Shown: positions 1-12,612, counted from the stretch's first letter. The stretch: DNA of 64,000 nt from Sisyra terminalis (GCA_958496175.1 OY292277.1:36033050-36097049); one strand, 5' to 3'. The notes: a model not told the origin generated them from the sequence alone. Made by a program: numbers and translations.

Positions 1-365
1 ATTATATCAGAAACTAAAGTATTCGACCGAACAGTTAGGCCCTTGCATTGGAAAGGTATATTTCATAACTGATTTTTTTTTCTCTGAAATCTCGATTGAA
101 CATTTTAGAGCTTTAGGCGTATTTTAACAGAAAATATTTGTGGTTTAATTTTTATGGTATTCAAACGAAAGTAGGTATTATTACAAGGCAATGTATAATG
201 TAAACCTTTCAGAGACATTTTCTATCTGTATTTGGTAACTTTTTATTTCTTAAAAAAACATTGATTTTAAACAAACAAAACATAAAAAAAATCCATTTTA
301 GTAAAATGTTTTTTTAAAAATAATGAAGCAAAATTGTTTTGAAAAATTATCTCTTTTATTATACA
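1..365. other. AT-rich gene-free stretch
   Basis: Homopolymer-rich AT sequence with no ORF, repeat end or RNA signal that I can recognise. Confidence 0.6.
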
Positions 366-890
366 CAGAGCTGTCAGAATAAAATATCTTAGTAACTTTG
401 GAGTAACTCAGTTACCTTAAAATATCTAAGGTACTTTATCTAAGTTCCTTTATTTTTTGACAAAAAATAACTAGTAACTTAAATATTTCATAAAAATAAC
501 TCTCTTGTAACTTAAAAAAAGTATCTTAGATTCTATATCTTTTTTACAAAAAATTACTAAATATAAAGTATACAATAAAGAATAAAGGGGGGTACCTGAC
601 TACCTGGTTGTTTATATTATTTAAAGAAGCTGTATTTTGATGATTTTATTTAGTACTTATATCATTTGGTTATTTTGTGTAGTTCTATAAAATTAAATAT
701 TTACCTCTTATATTAATCTTCTATGTTTTTTTTTTAAATGGGCTATGTTTACAGGGTTTTAGACATACAAACTTTCCTTATTTCTAAATTAATAACGATA
801 TGTTATACATATATTATCTAATTACCTAAGAACTATACCTAATATGTTACTAAACTTAGTACATACTTAGTATACAAAATGAATTTATAA
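366..890 (-). mobile_element. hAT-type MITE family A, copy 1 (truncated)
   Basis: The element opens with CAGAGCTGTCA, the same terminus as the copies at 27990 and 53485. Its next ~110 bases match the reverse complement of the 3' part of the 27990 copy (repeated blocks such as AAGTATCTTAG and TAAGTTCCTTTATTTTTTGA). The interior also follows that copy in reverse up to about 890, including the block around TACCTCTTATATT. The second terminus is missing, so this copy is truncated on its right. It has no coding capacity. The hAT assignment rests on the 8-bp target duplication of the better copies. Confidence 0.7.
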
Positions 891-1035
891 AAATTTAATT
901 ATTAACATAAATATTGAACCCATGTTCAAATAAATGTGTTTAGAGCTAGTTTATTGCGCAGAAATAAATCTCCTCCTCATAGGGAAACCCATCGACCACT
1001 TGGCAATAGAAAAACGTATTTGTAAAATATATATA

Positions 1036-1266
1036 CAGTATAATCTCACTAATCCGGTACTTCGATAGATCGGCACGTCCAATAATCCGGCACCCTCCGC
1101 CCACGCCTCCTTCGCCCCTCTATACCTGTGTACATTTATTCCTTCTATGAAATGCTTTATTTTATTCATTACATATGACTTTTTCACTATAATCCAGTAA
1201 TCCAAACATTGCAATAATCCGACATCCTCCGATTTTTAATAGTGCCGGATTAGTGAGATTACACTG
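1036..1266. mobile_element. pogo/Tigger-like MITE
   Basis: A 231-bp element with terminal inverted repeats of about 25 bp. The left end reads CAGTATAATCTCACTAATCC and the reverse complement of the right end reads CAGTGTAATCTCACTAATCC. It is flanked by TA on both sides (1034-1035 and 1267-1268). The CAGT start, the TAATCCGG-type body of the repeat and the TA target site fit non-autonomous pogo/Tigger elements of the Tc1-mariner superfamily. An 87-codon minus-strand ORF across it has no transposase motif and is not treated as a gene. Confidence 0.8.
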
Positions 1267-2979
1267 TAGTTGATTTTACAGCTGATTTTGTAAAAATATT
1301 ATTTAGTTAGAAACATAAGACTATGTCATTGTACTATGAAATTTTATTCCTAGGAACACAATATTATGCGCTATAGACGAAGGCTTGGATGTTAAGTACA
1401 TATTTATTCAGAATATCAGGTATGGTTTGACTTTAAATAAAGATTTATATGATTCTTATTAAATGTTTACAGTTAATTAAATTTACCAGTTTGCTTATCA
1501 TTTATCCCAATAGATTTGCTATTTTTACTATTACGTATTTTTCTCCATTTTTCTATTCTAAAATCCCTTTTTTTCGATGCTTCTTCCGCTCAATCTAGTC
1601 CTTCTTGATCTTTCTTTATTTCTGCTTCTTTTAAATCCCCAGTTTTACCTGTGTAATGAGATTCTGGGGTTATTTATTTTCCTCAATATTCATATTAACA
1701 TGATTTCTCCTTAATGCAGTTGTCAAGAACTTTTTATATTCATAGTTTCCGTTTTTTTTCATTAGAAAAATTGTTTGTCTCAGATATCCACAGCAATTTT
1801 CCAAGAACTATGTTTTACAACAACGATTTTGTTTCCTAATTCTGTACCATAAAGCTCTATTTTTTCTGTTTTAGATTGAGAAATCTTTTTCCTAAAAATC
1901 TTAATACTTTGAGGTCTCAAAACACAAAATTTTGTTTCCATTTTTTATATTCCATTACCTCAAGATAATTGTATTCTTATCATTGATCTGTATATAAAAG
2001 CTTAGTTCCCAAAAAAGTTGTTGTTTTTAGATGGCATTATGTATGCTTGTGTTATTCCCCTTATTTATATTTCTCCCCATTCAAGTATCTCTAAGGTCTT
2101 CTAAACTTTTAATACCATTTTCTTTTATATTTAAATTGCCCATACGATTTTTTATGTTAATCTCTAGTTCCAAATTCAATCAGTATATTCTTCTGTAAGT
2201 TGTTTTTAAGTATATTAAAGCATTATCACATTTTTACATTCTTAATTCAATTAAAATTTTATCTTAAAAGTTACCATTTTATTTTAAGGATAACTCTTTA
2301 TATCTATCAATTTAGGTTCATTATAATTGATTCTGATTTGCCAATAATTATTTTGAAATTCACAGTGTTATTGAAAAGATGTTGTAAAATTTAAGAACGA
2401 GTTTTTGTTTTTTAATTTTATTTGCCAAGTGAATATTTTTAACGGCCAAAATGTAAGGTTGAATAATTAGAATTTTGAATTAAAAAGATCTTATCGCGTT
2501 ATCATCTTTCATGTAGATTGTATTACGTATAATACGAGTATGGGTTCGAAAAAAAAATGAAAATGTGCAATTTATTTTACGTAATTAAATTTTAATAAAT
2601 AATCCCAAGTGCAAAACGAGTAGGTACCTTCATATCTCATAAAGCCTCTATTAATAACATCTGTGTTTTATGAAGTGATATCTAAAAAGATAGAGTGGAT
2701 ACCTAGAAAATTGAGGTATTGCAACTAAAAATGATGTTGTTCTATTTTGTTAGCCAAATCTAGGTAGATATTGTATTCTAGGTTCTAGAATTTATATGAA
2801 CCTTATTTGACCTATAAACTTGACTTTCTTAATGTAAGTTGGGTGTTAATAGAAGCGTCGTATAGGATACAAAGGTATAGTCCCAGGTGGCAGAATTACA
2901 TTGATAATTGCATAAAAGATTTTGCTTTGAGGAAAACATGAGTACATTTTAAATAACTGTTTTTTTTTTCTTATTGTAG

Positions 2980-3067
2980 GGGCCTTGCCTAAGATTTCTT
3001 CTGCTTTACATCCTAAAAGGACTGTAGCGCCTTTTGAAAAATTAAAAAAAATTGAGTATTTGACTAA
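2980..3067 (+). other. Exon-like patch (very tentative)
   Basis: A run of ten T, then CTTATTGTAG, forms a good 3' splice-acceptor pattern ending at 2979. The following 88 bases are open in one frame (29 codons, containing ALHPKRTVAPFEKLKK) and end at AAG followed by GTATAA, a plausible splice donor. I recognise no protein family. In AT-rich DNA a patch of this size can arise by chance, so this is only a candidate. Confidence 0.15.
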
Positions 3068-4960
3068 GGTATAACTAAGATATTTGACTTTTACAATTTT
3101 TTTGATTAATGATTTAAATCGGGGGTGACGAATTTCTGGTCAGTCCCGAGCGGCAATAACCTCCGCTATGTTTTTGAAATTTAGGTTACTAAATAGTTCT
3201 TAATGAATGTAATATTATAATATTTAAATATTTTAAAGAAATAGCAATCAAAATTTTAGTAATTCTGCGAAAAAATGTGAATTCTGCAAAACTTAGCAAA
3301 CAGAAAACTATTGTGGTGAAAATTTCATAGATGACACTAAAAAAATCAATTTTTCCATTACAAATCTGGACGATGATCATATAACTTCATTACATTTCAA
3401 TAAAAACATTATTTATAGAAAGTTGCGACAAATTTATTAAATCTAATTAAAAAAGAGTTCAAAAAGTCAATGGTAAGATATATGAATTTTTATTTTCTCT
3501 CGCAACCGCTTGATCTTTAGCATTTAAAATTCACTCAATGAAAGAAAAATGCAAATGACATTAAAATTTCTTTGCAATACTTAACATTCCTAATCATTGT
3601 TTCTACGAAGGCACAACCTACAAATTAGGTAACCATTTCTGCATAATTTTTTTACTTTAATAATTTGAAGGTTTCAAAAACAAAATTATGCAAAGTTTTA
3701 GATAACCAGAAGGTTGGTTAATGATTTTGGAGAAAAAAAAATGGCCTAGAAAACGTAATTTGATTTAAAAGGCCGTGACAAATGGCATTAATTGAATTAT
3801 AAGCCAAAGATTTTATGGTTTATTGATTGCTTTTTTGTATTCGGTAAAAACGAATACTAAAATTAGTAAAACAAAACCGACAATTTTTGACTTTTATGCC
3901 GCGTTTAAAATATGAATGTGTGTATATGCTAGAAAAATGAACCCGGATCTAATGTTAAATTTTATAATTAAATTGATTAATGAAAACTTTAAATCGAGTT
4001 CCATAAAATTATTTGATTAATTACATTTGTGGCATATCAGTTATTTTTCTAATTTCCAAAAAAAAAAAATATATAAAAATAAATATTTAATTATTGGAAG
4101 TTTATTAAGTTTGATACGCGGGAATATTTTATAAACACAGGTGAAATTCCGTTATAAATCAACCCTTGTCTTCCTATTCTGATGGTACCCTGTCTATTTT
4201 TCTGTACATAAAAGCGTGACACACGTAGAAAGCTCATTTTATCGACGTGTTACATATATGGATGTAAGCACGACACACATGCACATATACATACCATAGG
4301 GGTTGTGAAACACTACCAGAATTTACCCTCGTTACATTCGCGTACTTCTGTGTTCCTGATCATCATATAAGTAAAGGGTGACGACACGTGATCTTTGAAG
4401 GATGGATTTCCCCTCGGCCATATAACACAAACACACATATGACGCATACATGCGATTTTGTTTCGTGAATAAGGGTGGAAGTTATTCGGCGCACATATCA
4501 TTTAGGGGTTGATACACGAAAATAAAGTCATATATATTTAACGCTTATATATTTAGAACAAAACAAAATTAATTAAAATACATTTTTATGGAAAATAAGT
4601 AAAATAAACAACAAAAATTCGGATTAAATGGATTATTGGGATTTATCAAATAATTAAACATTTCAATTAACTATAATTAATGTTTTAATTTAATTCCATT
4701 ATTGCATCACGCTGATATCGAAAATGATTGGTTTTAATCATTAGATTTAAAAAAAACAATAATAATTTATTTAGATAAATGTGCAACGTTAAAGGGTCTT
4801 AAGCTTATTTTCTGTATAAAAAAAATATCATTTTTGACAAAGCTTTACTATTTTACTAATTTGAAAATAAATGTTTTTTTTTTTTAAAAATCCTTCATTG
4901 CCTTCTATATATTTACAATTTATATACTATGTAATGTGCTAATAAATTTTGGTTGCTTAT

Positions 4961-5006
4961 ATACCACACTTGAGGTAAAAACCGTAGTTCGAGCCTGGTG
5001 TGGTAT
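4961..5006. other. Perfect 9-bp-stem hairpin with B-box-like loop
   Basis: ATACCACAC at 4961-4969 is exactly complementary to GTGTGGTAT at 4998-5006. The loop contains GTTCGAGCC, which resembles a Pol III B box. D-arm and anticodon-arm equivalents are absent, so this is not a tRNA gene. It may be a decayed tRNA-like repeat end or chance. Confidence 0.3.
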
Positions 5007-5794
5007 TTTCGAAACATGTTGATAGGGCCCAACCAATGTTGGGATTCTCGAAAATAAATGTAAGATTAAAAGTATTAGGATTTTTTTTATTGTGCATAAT
5101 TTATAATTCAGGAATAGTTGACTAACAGAATAATAAATTTTGTTTTTTTTTTCACAAAAAGTAGAAATATTATATTTATGAAGTTATGGAAGCATAAAAC
5201 AAAAAAAGGTATACAAAAAAACAAAAGATCAATCAGAATGATCGCAGATATAGGATTTTCTTTAAGAGAGAAAGAGAATTAAAGGGGATATTTTTGTAGG
5301 ACTTTACTTATTTTCCAGAAAATGGATCCTAAACACCACAAATTTGATAATTTTAATAAGTATCCATGGAGGGGTGCAATCATAGCTTCCTTTCCATTGT
5401 ATTTATCTATGATTTAATATTAATAATATTAACCAATCAAATGAATATTTTTTCTATAACAGATAATGAAAGTATACTTTTTGACATCTCCGTAAAACTA
5501 TCGAATCCTATAGTACTTCAATTTTGGGTATAAAAGGGATTTCTATTCAAAACCATTAATTTCTCTTACTTCAACATACAAAGTTTTATAGTTTTCAAGG
5601 GTTGTCCACGGTTGCTTATTACAAATTTGCCCTTAAAAAAATTACCTAAAATCTAGGAACCAAACTTGCACCCTGATAATCTTTCTCTTTAAATATGTTT
5701 GAAATTTGCTTTATACATAATTCATTTATTTTAAATAGATAAAAAAACAATTTATCCTACGATTTTTAAAATTAACCTAAAGTTTAATGGAAAT

Positions 5795-6216
5795 GGATTC
5801 AAGACTCAAAAATTTCTATACTTTTTAGGTTTACGGATTTTTAGTAACAATAGAATCATTGTAGAGTAGGGGTCACCAAAAATATAGACCCTTTGGGGTC
5901 GTCTGTGGTCGAAAGAAAAACAATTCTTAGTATGCATAAAATACATACCTAATCGCGTACCTATATAAACAATTTTTGAAAGTATTTATAAGTGATATTT
6001 TTTATATACAGAAATATTACCAAACAATATACTAAATGCTTACAATCATAAAATAAATGTACACCAATGGTTTTATTTTAATTAAACCATAAGAATTATT
6101 TTTATGGGAGTCGATGAGGGATTTCAAAAATTGTGTATGGGTTGATGATTAAAAAAGTTTGGCAACCCCTGCTGTAGAGTTTAGTAACGATAAAGCGACG
6201 GTAACTAACTATTGAA
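5795..6216 (+). repeat. tRNA-derived SINE, copy split by a hAT MITE
   Basis: The 5' part (about 5795-5867) matches the SINE body, including ACGGATTTTTAGTAAC. The 3' part (6173-6216) carries the tail ATAAAGCGACGGTAA. The two halves are separated by the MITE at 5868-6172. The tRNA-like head is too decayed to align firmly. Confidence 0.6.
5868..6172. mobile_element. hAT-type MITE inserted in a SINE
   Basis: The 305-bp insert starts AGGGGTCACCAAAA and ends TTTGGCAACCCCTGC. The reverse complement of the end, GCAGGGGTTGCCAAA, matches the start. The 8-bp sequence TGTAGAGT flanks it on both sides without mismatch (5860-5867 and 6173-6180). An 8-bp duplication with this terminus is typical of hAT elements. 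The segment at about 40400-40605 is a related copy in the opposite orientation, sharing AGACCCCTTGGGGTC-like sequence behind the terminus. Confidence 0.8.
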
Positions 6217-6418
6217 AAAGTTGGCGACCAATACGATTTATAAAACTAACTTATTCGATAAATTTCGGTATTATGTGAAAACCTAACCGAATTCTCAAAT
6301 TAAATTAAGTTAATAATGATTTTTGGTGATAAAAAGATTCAATTAGTATCCATTTTAGATGTTTTATGGAAATACGATCCAAATGAATATTATTGAAACT
6401 GTATCTACCTTATTTTTA

Positions 6419-6581
6419 ACGTTATTTTCGTCGTTTTATAATTATTAAGATCTTTAGCGACTCTAGTGTTTCCAAAAATCTCTAATCGATAAATATCGAA
6501 AACTTGCTCGATACGAGATTCGAACCCAAAATCTACTAGTTTTGGAGCGATCACTTTGACCACTCGGCCACCAGTAGACTT
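6419..6581 (-). repeat. tRNA-derived SINE, full-length copy
   Basis: This is one of the best copies of the SINE family. On the minus strand the A box TGGCCGAGTGG lies at 6560-6570 and the B box GGGTTCGAATC at 6517-6527, spaced as in a tRNA. A ~100-bp tRNA-unrelated body follows (motifs TCGATATTTATCGAT and AGTCGCTAAAGATCTTA), and then a tail with AAACGACGAAAATAAC. The head resembles a serine/leucine-type tRNA but lacks clean acceptor and anticodon stems, so it is not a tRNA gene. Transcription by Pol III and mobilisation by a LINE are family knowledge, not seen here. Confidence 0.85.
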
Positions 6582-9129
6582 CCTTATTTCTTGTTTTCAA
6601 AAAATCAAAGTTTTCTATTTAATTTTTTGTATTTCTATAAACAGTTATACTAAGAAGATACCTCTTAAAAATTAGTCCTAGTTTTTGAATTGGAAACAAT
6701 GGATTAATAAATTTACGAATTTTCAACCAGTTTTTATAAGCATTTACTTAATTTGTCAATTTTTAACACCAAAAGACACCGAAGTACTAATATAGCAAAA
6801 AATTACAGCCAAAACCCAACCAAAAGTACAGCTAAAATGGATTAAATGCCAATACAAATTTTAGAATTATTTTATTAAAAACAACGCCTTTTCTTTTTCC
6901 GTATTTTACTTTTTGGAATATCGCCCTCTACAAAAAAATGTTTATCAAAACATTAGTTGGCACATTGTAAAGAAAATTTCAAGTATTTGCATTTTTTCTA
7001 GGAAAGAAACATTAAAAAAATGGAAATATTATCTGAACATTTTAAAGAAAAAATAATCATATTTTTTTAGTTACCAATTTACTTGGTGGCAATTTAATGG
7101 CAACAGTAGAGCCTCAATTATTTGTGGTAAGAAATTTTGATTTCAATAATCAAACGCAAAATGGAATAGGTATACGGTAAAATTGTAAAAGGTATATTTG
7201 CCGGTATGAGGTCTTTTTTGTTTCATCTTGTACTTGTTTATTTAATCTTCTAATTATAGTTAATATTTCCTCTCTCAAAAAGAGAATTGTTCACCATAAA
7301 ATAATTCACAAATTTCCAGAAATCAAGGATAAAACCATTTCAAAAGACCTAAGCATTTCTTCATCTTTTACATAGAAATTTCCTTAATCTCCCGTTAAAT
7401 ATATCGTAAATATTAATTTCACTTATCCTTTACATCCTTTTGAACGTATCTCAAGCAGATTTTCATTAGACGATACCTTTATCTAAAGTGACCTGAATGC
7501 GACCGCAATCGATCGTTTAAAACCTTTTGAGGAGATAAATCCCGATTTAACTGTATGTTATCCGTTTCGAAATTAGAATTGAAAAGTTCTAATGTAACAT
7601 GAATATTATTTGGAAAAATTAACAGAATGATTTTTTTTTGTTCCAATGGGGTAGTTCTATTTATCAAGTTTGATCCATTAAGGACCAGATGTCTGCATTC
7701 CGAGGTCATCGTGGCAGGTGTATTCAGGTAGCTCGTTCTCAGATGATTATGATCAAAAGATATCTAAGATGAAGACGATCGTGACGATAATCTCGGGAGA
7801 TTTTTATTAATAATTATAAAAAGTTATCACGATGAAGATGAGAAGATAAAAAAAAAAACGAACGATGCATGGAAGTTTAAAAGTGGTGATTTTAGATTCA
7901 ACTGCATAGGTGTTAAGATAGCAAAATTTGAAAGATTCGAGTGGAACAAAGCTTGTTTTATTCAAATCGCCCATAAAAATGTAAAATAAACTCATTAGAA
8001 TATCTTATGTAAAACTCTCGGTTCGGATTTTTTTTCGTTTGCCGTTTGTAATTGCCGTTAAAAGGACTTGAGAATGAGTTCCAACAAAAACGCAATGGAT
8101 AGCGTATAAGTATACGAAAGCGTGAATAGAACCGGGAAATTTGAATAAAATTCTAATATTTTGTTTTCGTTTCACTCCTCTAATGTAATCTTGTCAAATC
8201 GTTTAAAACATCTGATGATCATTTTGGTGGCTACTCGAATTACGCGGCGCCGATTTCGAACGTAATACAAATTTTAAAGGTGGCCAACGAAAAAAACAAA
8301 ACAAAACAACAGCGATTTGTCAGTGAAGCAAACGAATGAGCGGCGAAAAACCGGTTTTCGGATGCAAATTTTGCGAATGAAAAAAATTATTTATGAGACT
8401 TTTGTTTGTTGCAATCGGAAAAAAAATGAGTTATAAACTCGAATTACATTTTTTTTTTTGGTTTTCAATACTCCAATTTATGCTCTGGTCAATACAATTT
8501 GCAAATATGTAAAGGACGAGTTGCAAAATAACCACATTTTTCCGTCAATGTAATTACGTTTATTTATGGAAATATTTGTTTGTTTGGTACAAAAATTTTT
8601 TTCTGGTTTAGTCCACATTTTTGTAATGCTAAAGAATTTTTGGATTTCCCCATTTTTTTTTTCACGGCGAATTTTATTATCCTATTTCTTACCTTTAAGA
8701 ATAAATCGTGATAGATCTCCATTTTTCGTGACTGTCTCCATTTTTTTTTTTTGGTTTAAAATTTTGATATTTTATAGTATATTTTACAAGTATAAATCCA
8801 CGTGTCCGCACTGCAAATTTTTTGCTATGAACTCATAATAATACACTGCAGATGTTATTGAAACGCACTTTTGCACTTAAGTCACTATCTTTTAAAAGCC
8901 TAGTGCGCACTATACGTAGGTTTCAATTGAATTTTATTGTGAACTTTCTTCCTTTTACATAAACAGAATAATTAAGAGTAAAATCACGTGGATGGAAAGA
9001 ACATCGATGAAATAAAAAACTTCACAGAAAATGTCACTTTTTTTGCAAATTTTAGTTTGTGAACATTTCCCTGTAACTCATCCAATTTGAATTTCCCGCG
9101 AAAAAAAAAAACAAAATTTGTTGTGTTGA
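6582..9129. other. Gene-free stretch
   Basis: AT-rich with long A and T runs. From about 8000 the composition becomes slightly richer in GC (for example GGCGCCGATTTCG near 8245), grading into the island at 9130. I see no coding gene, tRNA or transposon terminus. Confidence 0.5.
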
Positions 9130-9600
9130 GCTTTGACGAGCTTTTACGTCGTCGCACTTGGCCGATTTTTGACAGAGGCGTCCTTAACTAACGTCGAATA
9201 TGATGCGACTGATTCCAACATAACTAAACGTCGTCGATCCAACGAATTCACACTCACCAACACTTCGATAAACACAGATGGCGCTCTCACATGTACACAC
9301 CAATACAGAAACAAGCTCGCATCTAGATTGTGTTTGTGGTGGGGGTTTGGGCGCCGGGCGCTCCAAACCCACACTCCCTTCCGTCTAGATGTCGCCTTCA
9401 CACTTGTAAGCTCATTCTCGGCTCGCTTGATCGCTTATTTGCTTACGACACAGTGGCGTACAAACATTTTTACGAGCCACTTCCTCCCAAACCCAAAACA
9501 CCTCCAATTTTCCCCCATATCCTTATCTTCCCCAATCGCCCACCATACCATACAATTTGGCCAACCAAAAGTTCCTAGACGCTTATTTTAATTACTTGCA
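9130..9600. promoter_or_regulatory. GC-richer island, candidate promoter or enhancer
   Basis: This patch stands out from its surroundings in GC and CpG content (for example GGCGCCGGGCGCTCC near 9350). Overlapping ORFs run on both strands (up to 152 codons on plus), but the longest begins at TTG and none shows a domain. The minus strand has GGTGAGTGTG near 9260, which resembles a splice donor and may mark a 5' UTR exon. Coding function is unsupported. The role as promoter, non-coding exon or enhancer is inferred from composition alone. Confidence 0.3.
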
Positions 9601-10461
9601 AAAATTCCCAACAACTACAATCTCTATTCCATCTATCTCACGTATTAATTATTCGTAAATACCAATCAATCTAACCCATGCCTCCTCCATACTAACCAAG
9701 TAAAATGGAAAAAAAAATCCAAATTTGCTTTTCTTTCCATACAAATCACACAGTGACGCCCACATCCAAATTTGTCGTCCAATCACTAAAAACGAAACGA
9801 CTTTGTTGACCAACGTCGAAAAATCTGTTTTCTTATCTAATCGGAAGCGTTTACTTTAATGTGATGCTGTATTTATTCGAGAGACGAGACGAGAAAATAG
9901 AATCGTTTTGTACGGGTGGTCAATATTTAATTTGAACCGAGAAATACAAAAGGGTTAATTAACTTTTGGAGATAAACAAAATTTGGATAATTTTTCAGCA
10001 TGACAACACAACCCGTTTGAATAAGTCTCCCATTGCCTAATAATTCGACTTCAACTTTCGGATTTTATCTTTCGAATTATTCCTAAGGTTTATCTAAGAT
10101 TAAGAGCATCGCTAGGGTACTATATGGAACGCCCAAATAAACAGCCACGACAGTATGGCGGTTATACAATCTTATGAACAAATAATTATAAAGTTTTTTA
10201 AGGTTGATAAAAATATTAAGCTCCTGGCTTCGTCCCACCACATATTTATTTAAAAACATTGTTTACTTTAGAATATTTTTATGTTATGAGCTTTCCAAGA
10301 ATATTTTAGTTTTAGATATTTATAAAATTAAAATAATACTTCAAATATTATATAATAAACAGAATTTAATAAAACAAACATGTGTTAAGTTGGAACTTCA
10401 GAAATAAAAATTTCTTCTGACGTTTTAACCAAAAAATAACCAATGCTTGTGAAAATTAAAA
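9601..10461. other. Gene-free stretch
   Basis: Moderately AT-rich, with no recognised element or coding signal. Confidence 0.5.
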
Positions 10462-10925
10462 TCGTAATGCCTCGATTTGATATCTTCTTTTTCTTCTTCG
10501 GAGATTTCGGAGAATTCTGGAGTCCTATCTTGAAATTTCCTTTGCACTGGGTCCTGTACTGGCTAGCCCCAGCATTATTCCTGCTTCCAGTTGAACAAAC
10601 CTGCTTCTGAAATAAATCCAAGACCACCAATTGGGTTTCTACGGATTTTTTCAGCTCATGTTTTGGTAGTTTGAGGGAGCTAGGAGGGAATCGTATTGCC
10701 TCGGTTTGATGCCTTCTTTTTCATCAAAATTCTGGAGTACTCTCTTAAAAGTTCCTTTGCACTGGGTCTTTAAAGAACTAAACTTTAAAGAACCCCAGCG
10801 TTATTCTTGCTTCCAATTGATTGGACCTGTTTCTGAGATAAATTTAATTAGTCAACCAATTAGGTCCCTATGGATATTTCCAAGCTCATACTCTAGTCGT
10901 TTAAGGGAGCTAAAGGGCTATGAGT
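10462..10925. repeat. Diverged tandem duplication, two ~225-bp units
   Basis: Unit 1 (10462-10687) and unit 2 (10688-10925) run in parallel in the same order: GCCTCGATTTGAT/GCCTCGGTTTGAT, TTCCTTTGCACTGGGTC/TTCCTTTGCACTGGGTC, CCCAGCATTATTCCTGCTTC/CCCAGCGTTATTCTTGCTTC, ACCAATTGGGT/ACCAATTAGGT and GGGAGCTAGGAGG/GGGAGCTAAAGGG. Unit 2 contains an internal short duplication (TTTAAAGAAC). No intact ORF crosses a unit. This is an old tandem duplication of unknown origin. Confidence 0.75.
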
Positions 10926-11339
10926 TAAGGTCGGACATAGGAGCAAGCCGTTATTATAGTAGTTAGTAAATATTTGGAGAAAAACCATTGAAGAAATGTT
11001 ATTTAAAGTTCTGTTGGTTGAATAGCACACAATTGTGGAGCATCGGCTTAAACCAATATTTCATAATATCACATCTTTGATTTGATTGGTCTATTCATTT
11101 TTTGACACTCAAATGTATTTTTTTTCGAATATTAATTCTACAATTCCAAAGCCTTCTTTTTCATAAACTTCTAGAATTGCACATACTGGGCTTAATTGTA
11201 GAACTCAAACCAAATTTTGCGTTTTTTTTTACAAAAGAAATTCTCTACAGTGTAGAAGTATGGGGAAAGAATGACGTACAACAGTCCCCAAACCACAAAG
11301 ATACGAATGATCATGTTGTATATAGTGCGATGATTGCTA

Positions 11340-11835
11340 TGATAGTTGTCCACTAGAAAATTCCTCACAGGGAATTTGCCCACAGGAAGTCGCTCACTAG
11401 CATTACTGCTCACACAAAAGTTGTCCACATAAAAATTTACTCACAGAGAAAGTTTTTCGCCCAGAAATTAACGCACAGTGATATATCCTCTTATGGAAAT
11501 CAACCCACAGCAAAAAATAATTATTTTATTTATTATTCAATCAAATGTTTTTTTATTATTAATTTGTATTGTAATACATTACTAACCTTTTTGAAAAAAA
11601 TAAACTTGTTTTTTAAAAAAGCCAAAAATCAAAATATAATTAGGGCTCAGCCAAATCATAATAAATTAAATAAAATTATTTTTTTCCTATGGGTTAATTT
11701 TTTATGTGAGAATATATCATTGTGCGGTAATTTTCGCGTAGGGAATTTTCTATAAGTAAATTTTCTATATGGGCAACTTTCATGTTAGCCATAATACTAG
11801 TGAGCAACTTTTAGAGGGCAAATGTCTGGTGTTGG
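11340..11835. mobile_element. Foldback element with short-period arms
   Basis: The left arm (about 11345-11510) and right arm (about 11690-11830) are inverted copies. For example TCGCTCACTAGCATTA near 11390 matches the reverse complement of the right arm, TTGCTCACTAGTATTA, and GCACAGTGATATAT matches GCACAATGATATAT. Each arm is built from a loose ~20-nt period of the form (T)TGYCCACA-nn-GAAAATT alternating with CTCACAG. The spacer of about 180 bp is AT-rich. I see no transposase. It resembles foldback-type elements, but exact ends and target duplication are not clear. Confidence 0.6.
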
Positions 11836-12448
11836 TCACCGTTGTATATAACCAATGCTTTCTTCGTGACCCAATATTTCATATCAATATTCGGAGATTC
11901 TATCTCTGTTTACCCAAGTTGACCATGCGTATAACATGAAATGTCCATCTTATCGAAGAGTAAAAAAATTACAAAATTAATTTTACTTTTTATTTTGAAT
12001 TAGGTTAACGTTTGTACTTGCAAATAATGTCACACGTTATTGCCATTCCAAATAGCGTTTTTGACGTAGTTTTGGGATTTCAAACTTTAATATCCATATT
12101 TATTAAAAATACAGTAGACTTCTTGGAAATATCAATGTATTGTGTTTATAATTAATTATAGAATAGTTCAAAATAATTTTCCAAAATTAGCCAAAACACG
12201 CGTAGTCAACTACGCGGAAGAAACTATTTGGGAAACTCTTCATCAGTCAGAAAATAAAAAAAAAACACGTTAAAATATATGTAGAGATATTTACTTGTAA
12301 ATATATTTACAAAAGAGTTCCCACGGGTGAATGTTTTATCTTTTTTTGAAATACTAATTTTGACTTTGGGTTGCTCAATTAAATGAAGCGGTAATAAATA
12401 TTTAGAAGTGTATAATATTTATTATTTGGCAATTACAATTGCTATGAA
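11836..12448. other. Gene-free stretch
   Basis: AT-rich with no feature recognised. Confidence 0.5.
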
Positions 12449-12612
12449 GCGTACTGGAGGACGAGTGGTCTAAGTGACCGCTTCAAAACTGGTAGGTATT
12501 GGGTTCGGCCCTCGTATTGAGAAAAAATTCCAATATTTTTCGATTACGGATTTTTAATAACTCTTAAGTCCCTAAACACTTTAGTTATTATAAAGCGACG
12601 GTAAATACAATT
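12449..12612 (+). repeat. tRNA-derived SINE, full-length copy
   Basis: The degenerate A box GGACGAGTGG is near 12459 and the B-box-like GGGTTCGGCCCT near 12500. The body has TTCGATTACGGATTTTTAATAA, read here in two halves, and the tail is TATAAAGCGACGGTAAATAC. Orientation is opposite to the 6419 copy. Confidence 0.8.

Larger units (their letters stand above)
1269..5794. other. AT-rich gene-free stretch with minor structures
   Basis: Mostly featureless AT-rich DNA. Points worth noting are an exon-like patch at 2980-3067, an imperfect ~10-bp hairpin at 3120-3150 (one mismatch, one wobble), a slightly GC-richer patch with several CACAC/ACGTG words at 4190-4500, and a 9-bp-stem hairpin at 4961-5006. 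No ORF over 65 codons has recognisable content. Confidence 0.55.

Noticed and set aside
6419..6581. tRNA-Ser/Leu gene
   Set aside because: A and B boxes are present, but acceptor and anticodon stems are absent and the unit continues into a repeated body and tail, so it is a SINE.
9133..9591. 152-codon plus-strand ORF
   Set aside because: It starts at TTG, overlaps two minus-strand ORFs and another plus frame, and has no domain or codon pattern. The open frames reflect local GC content.
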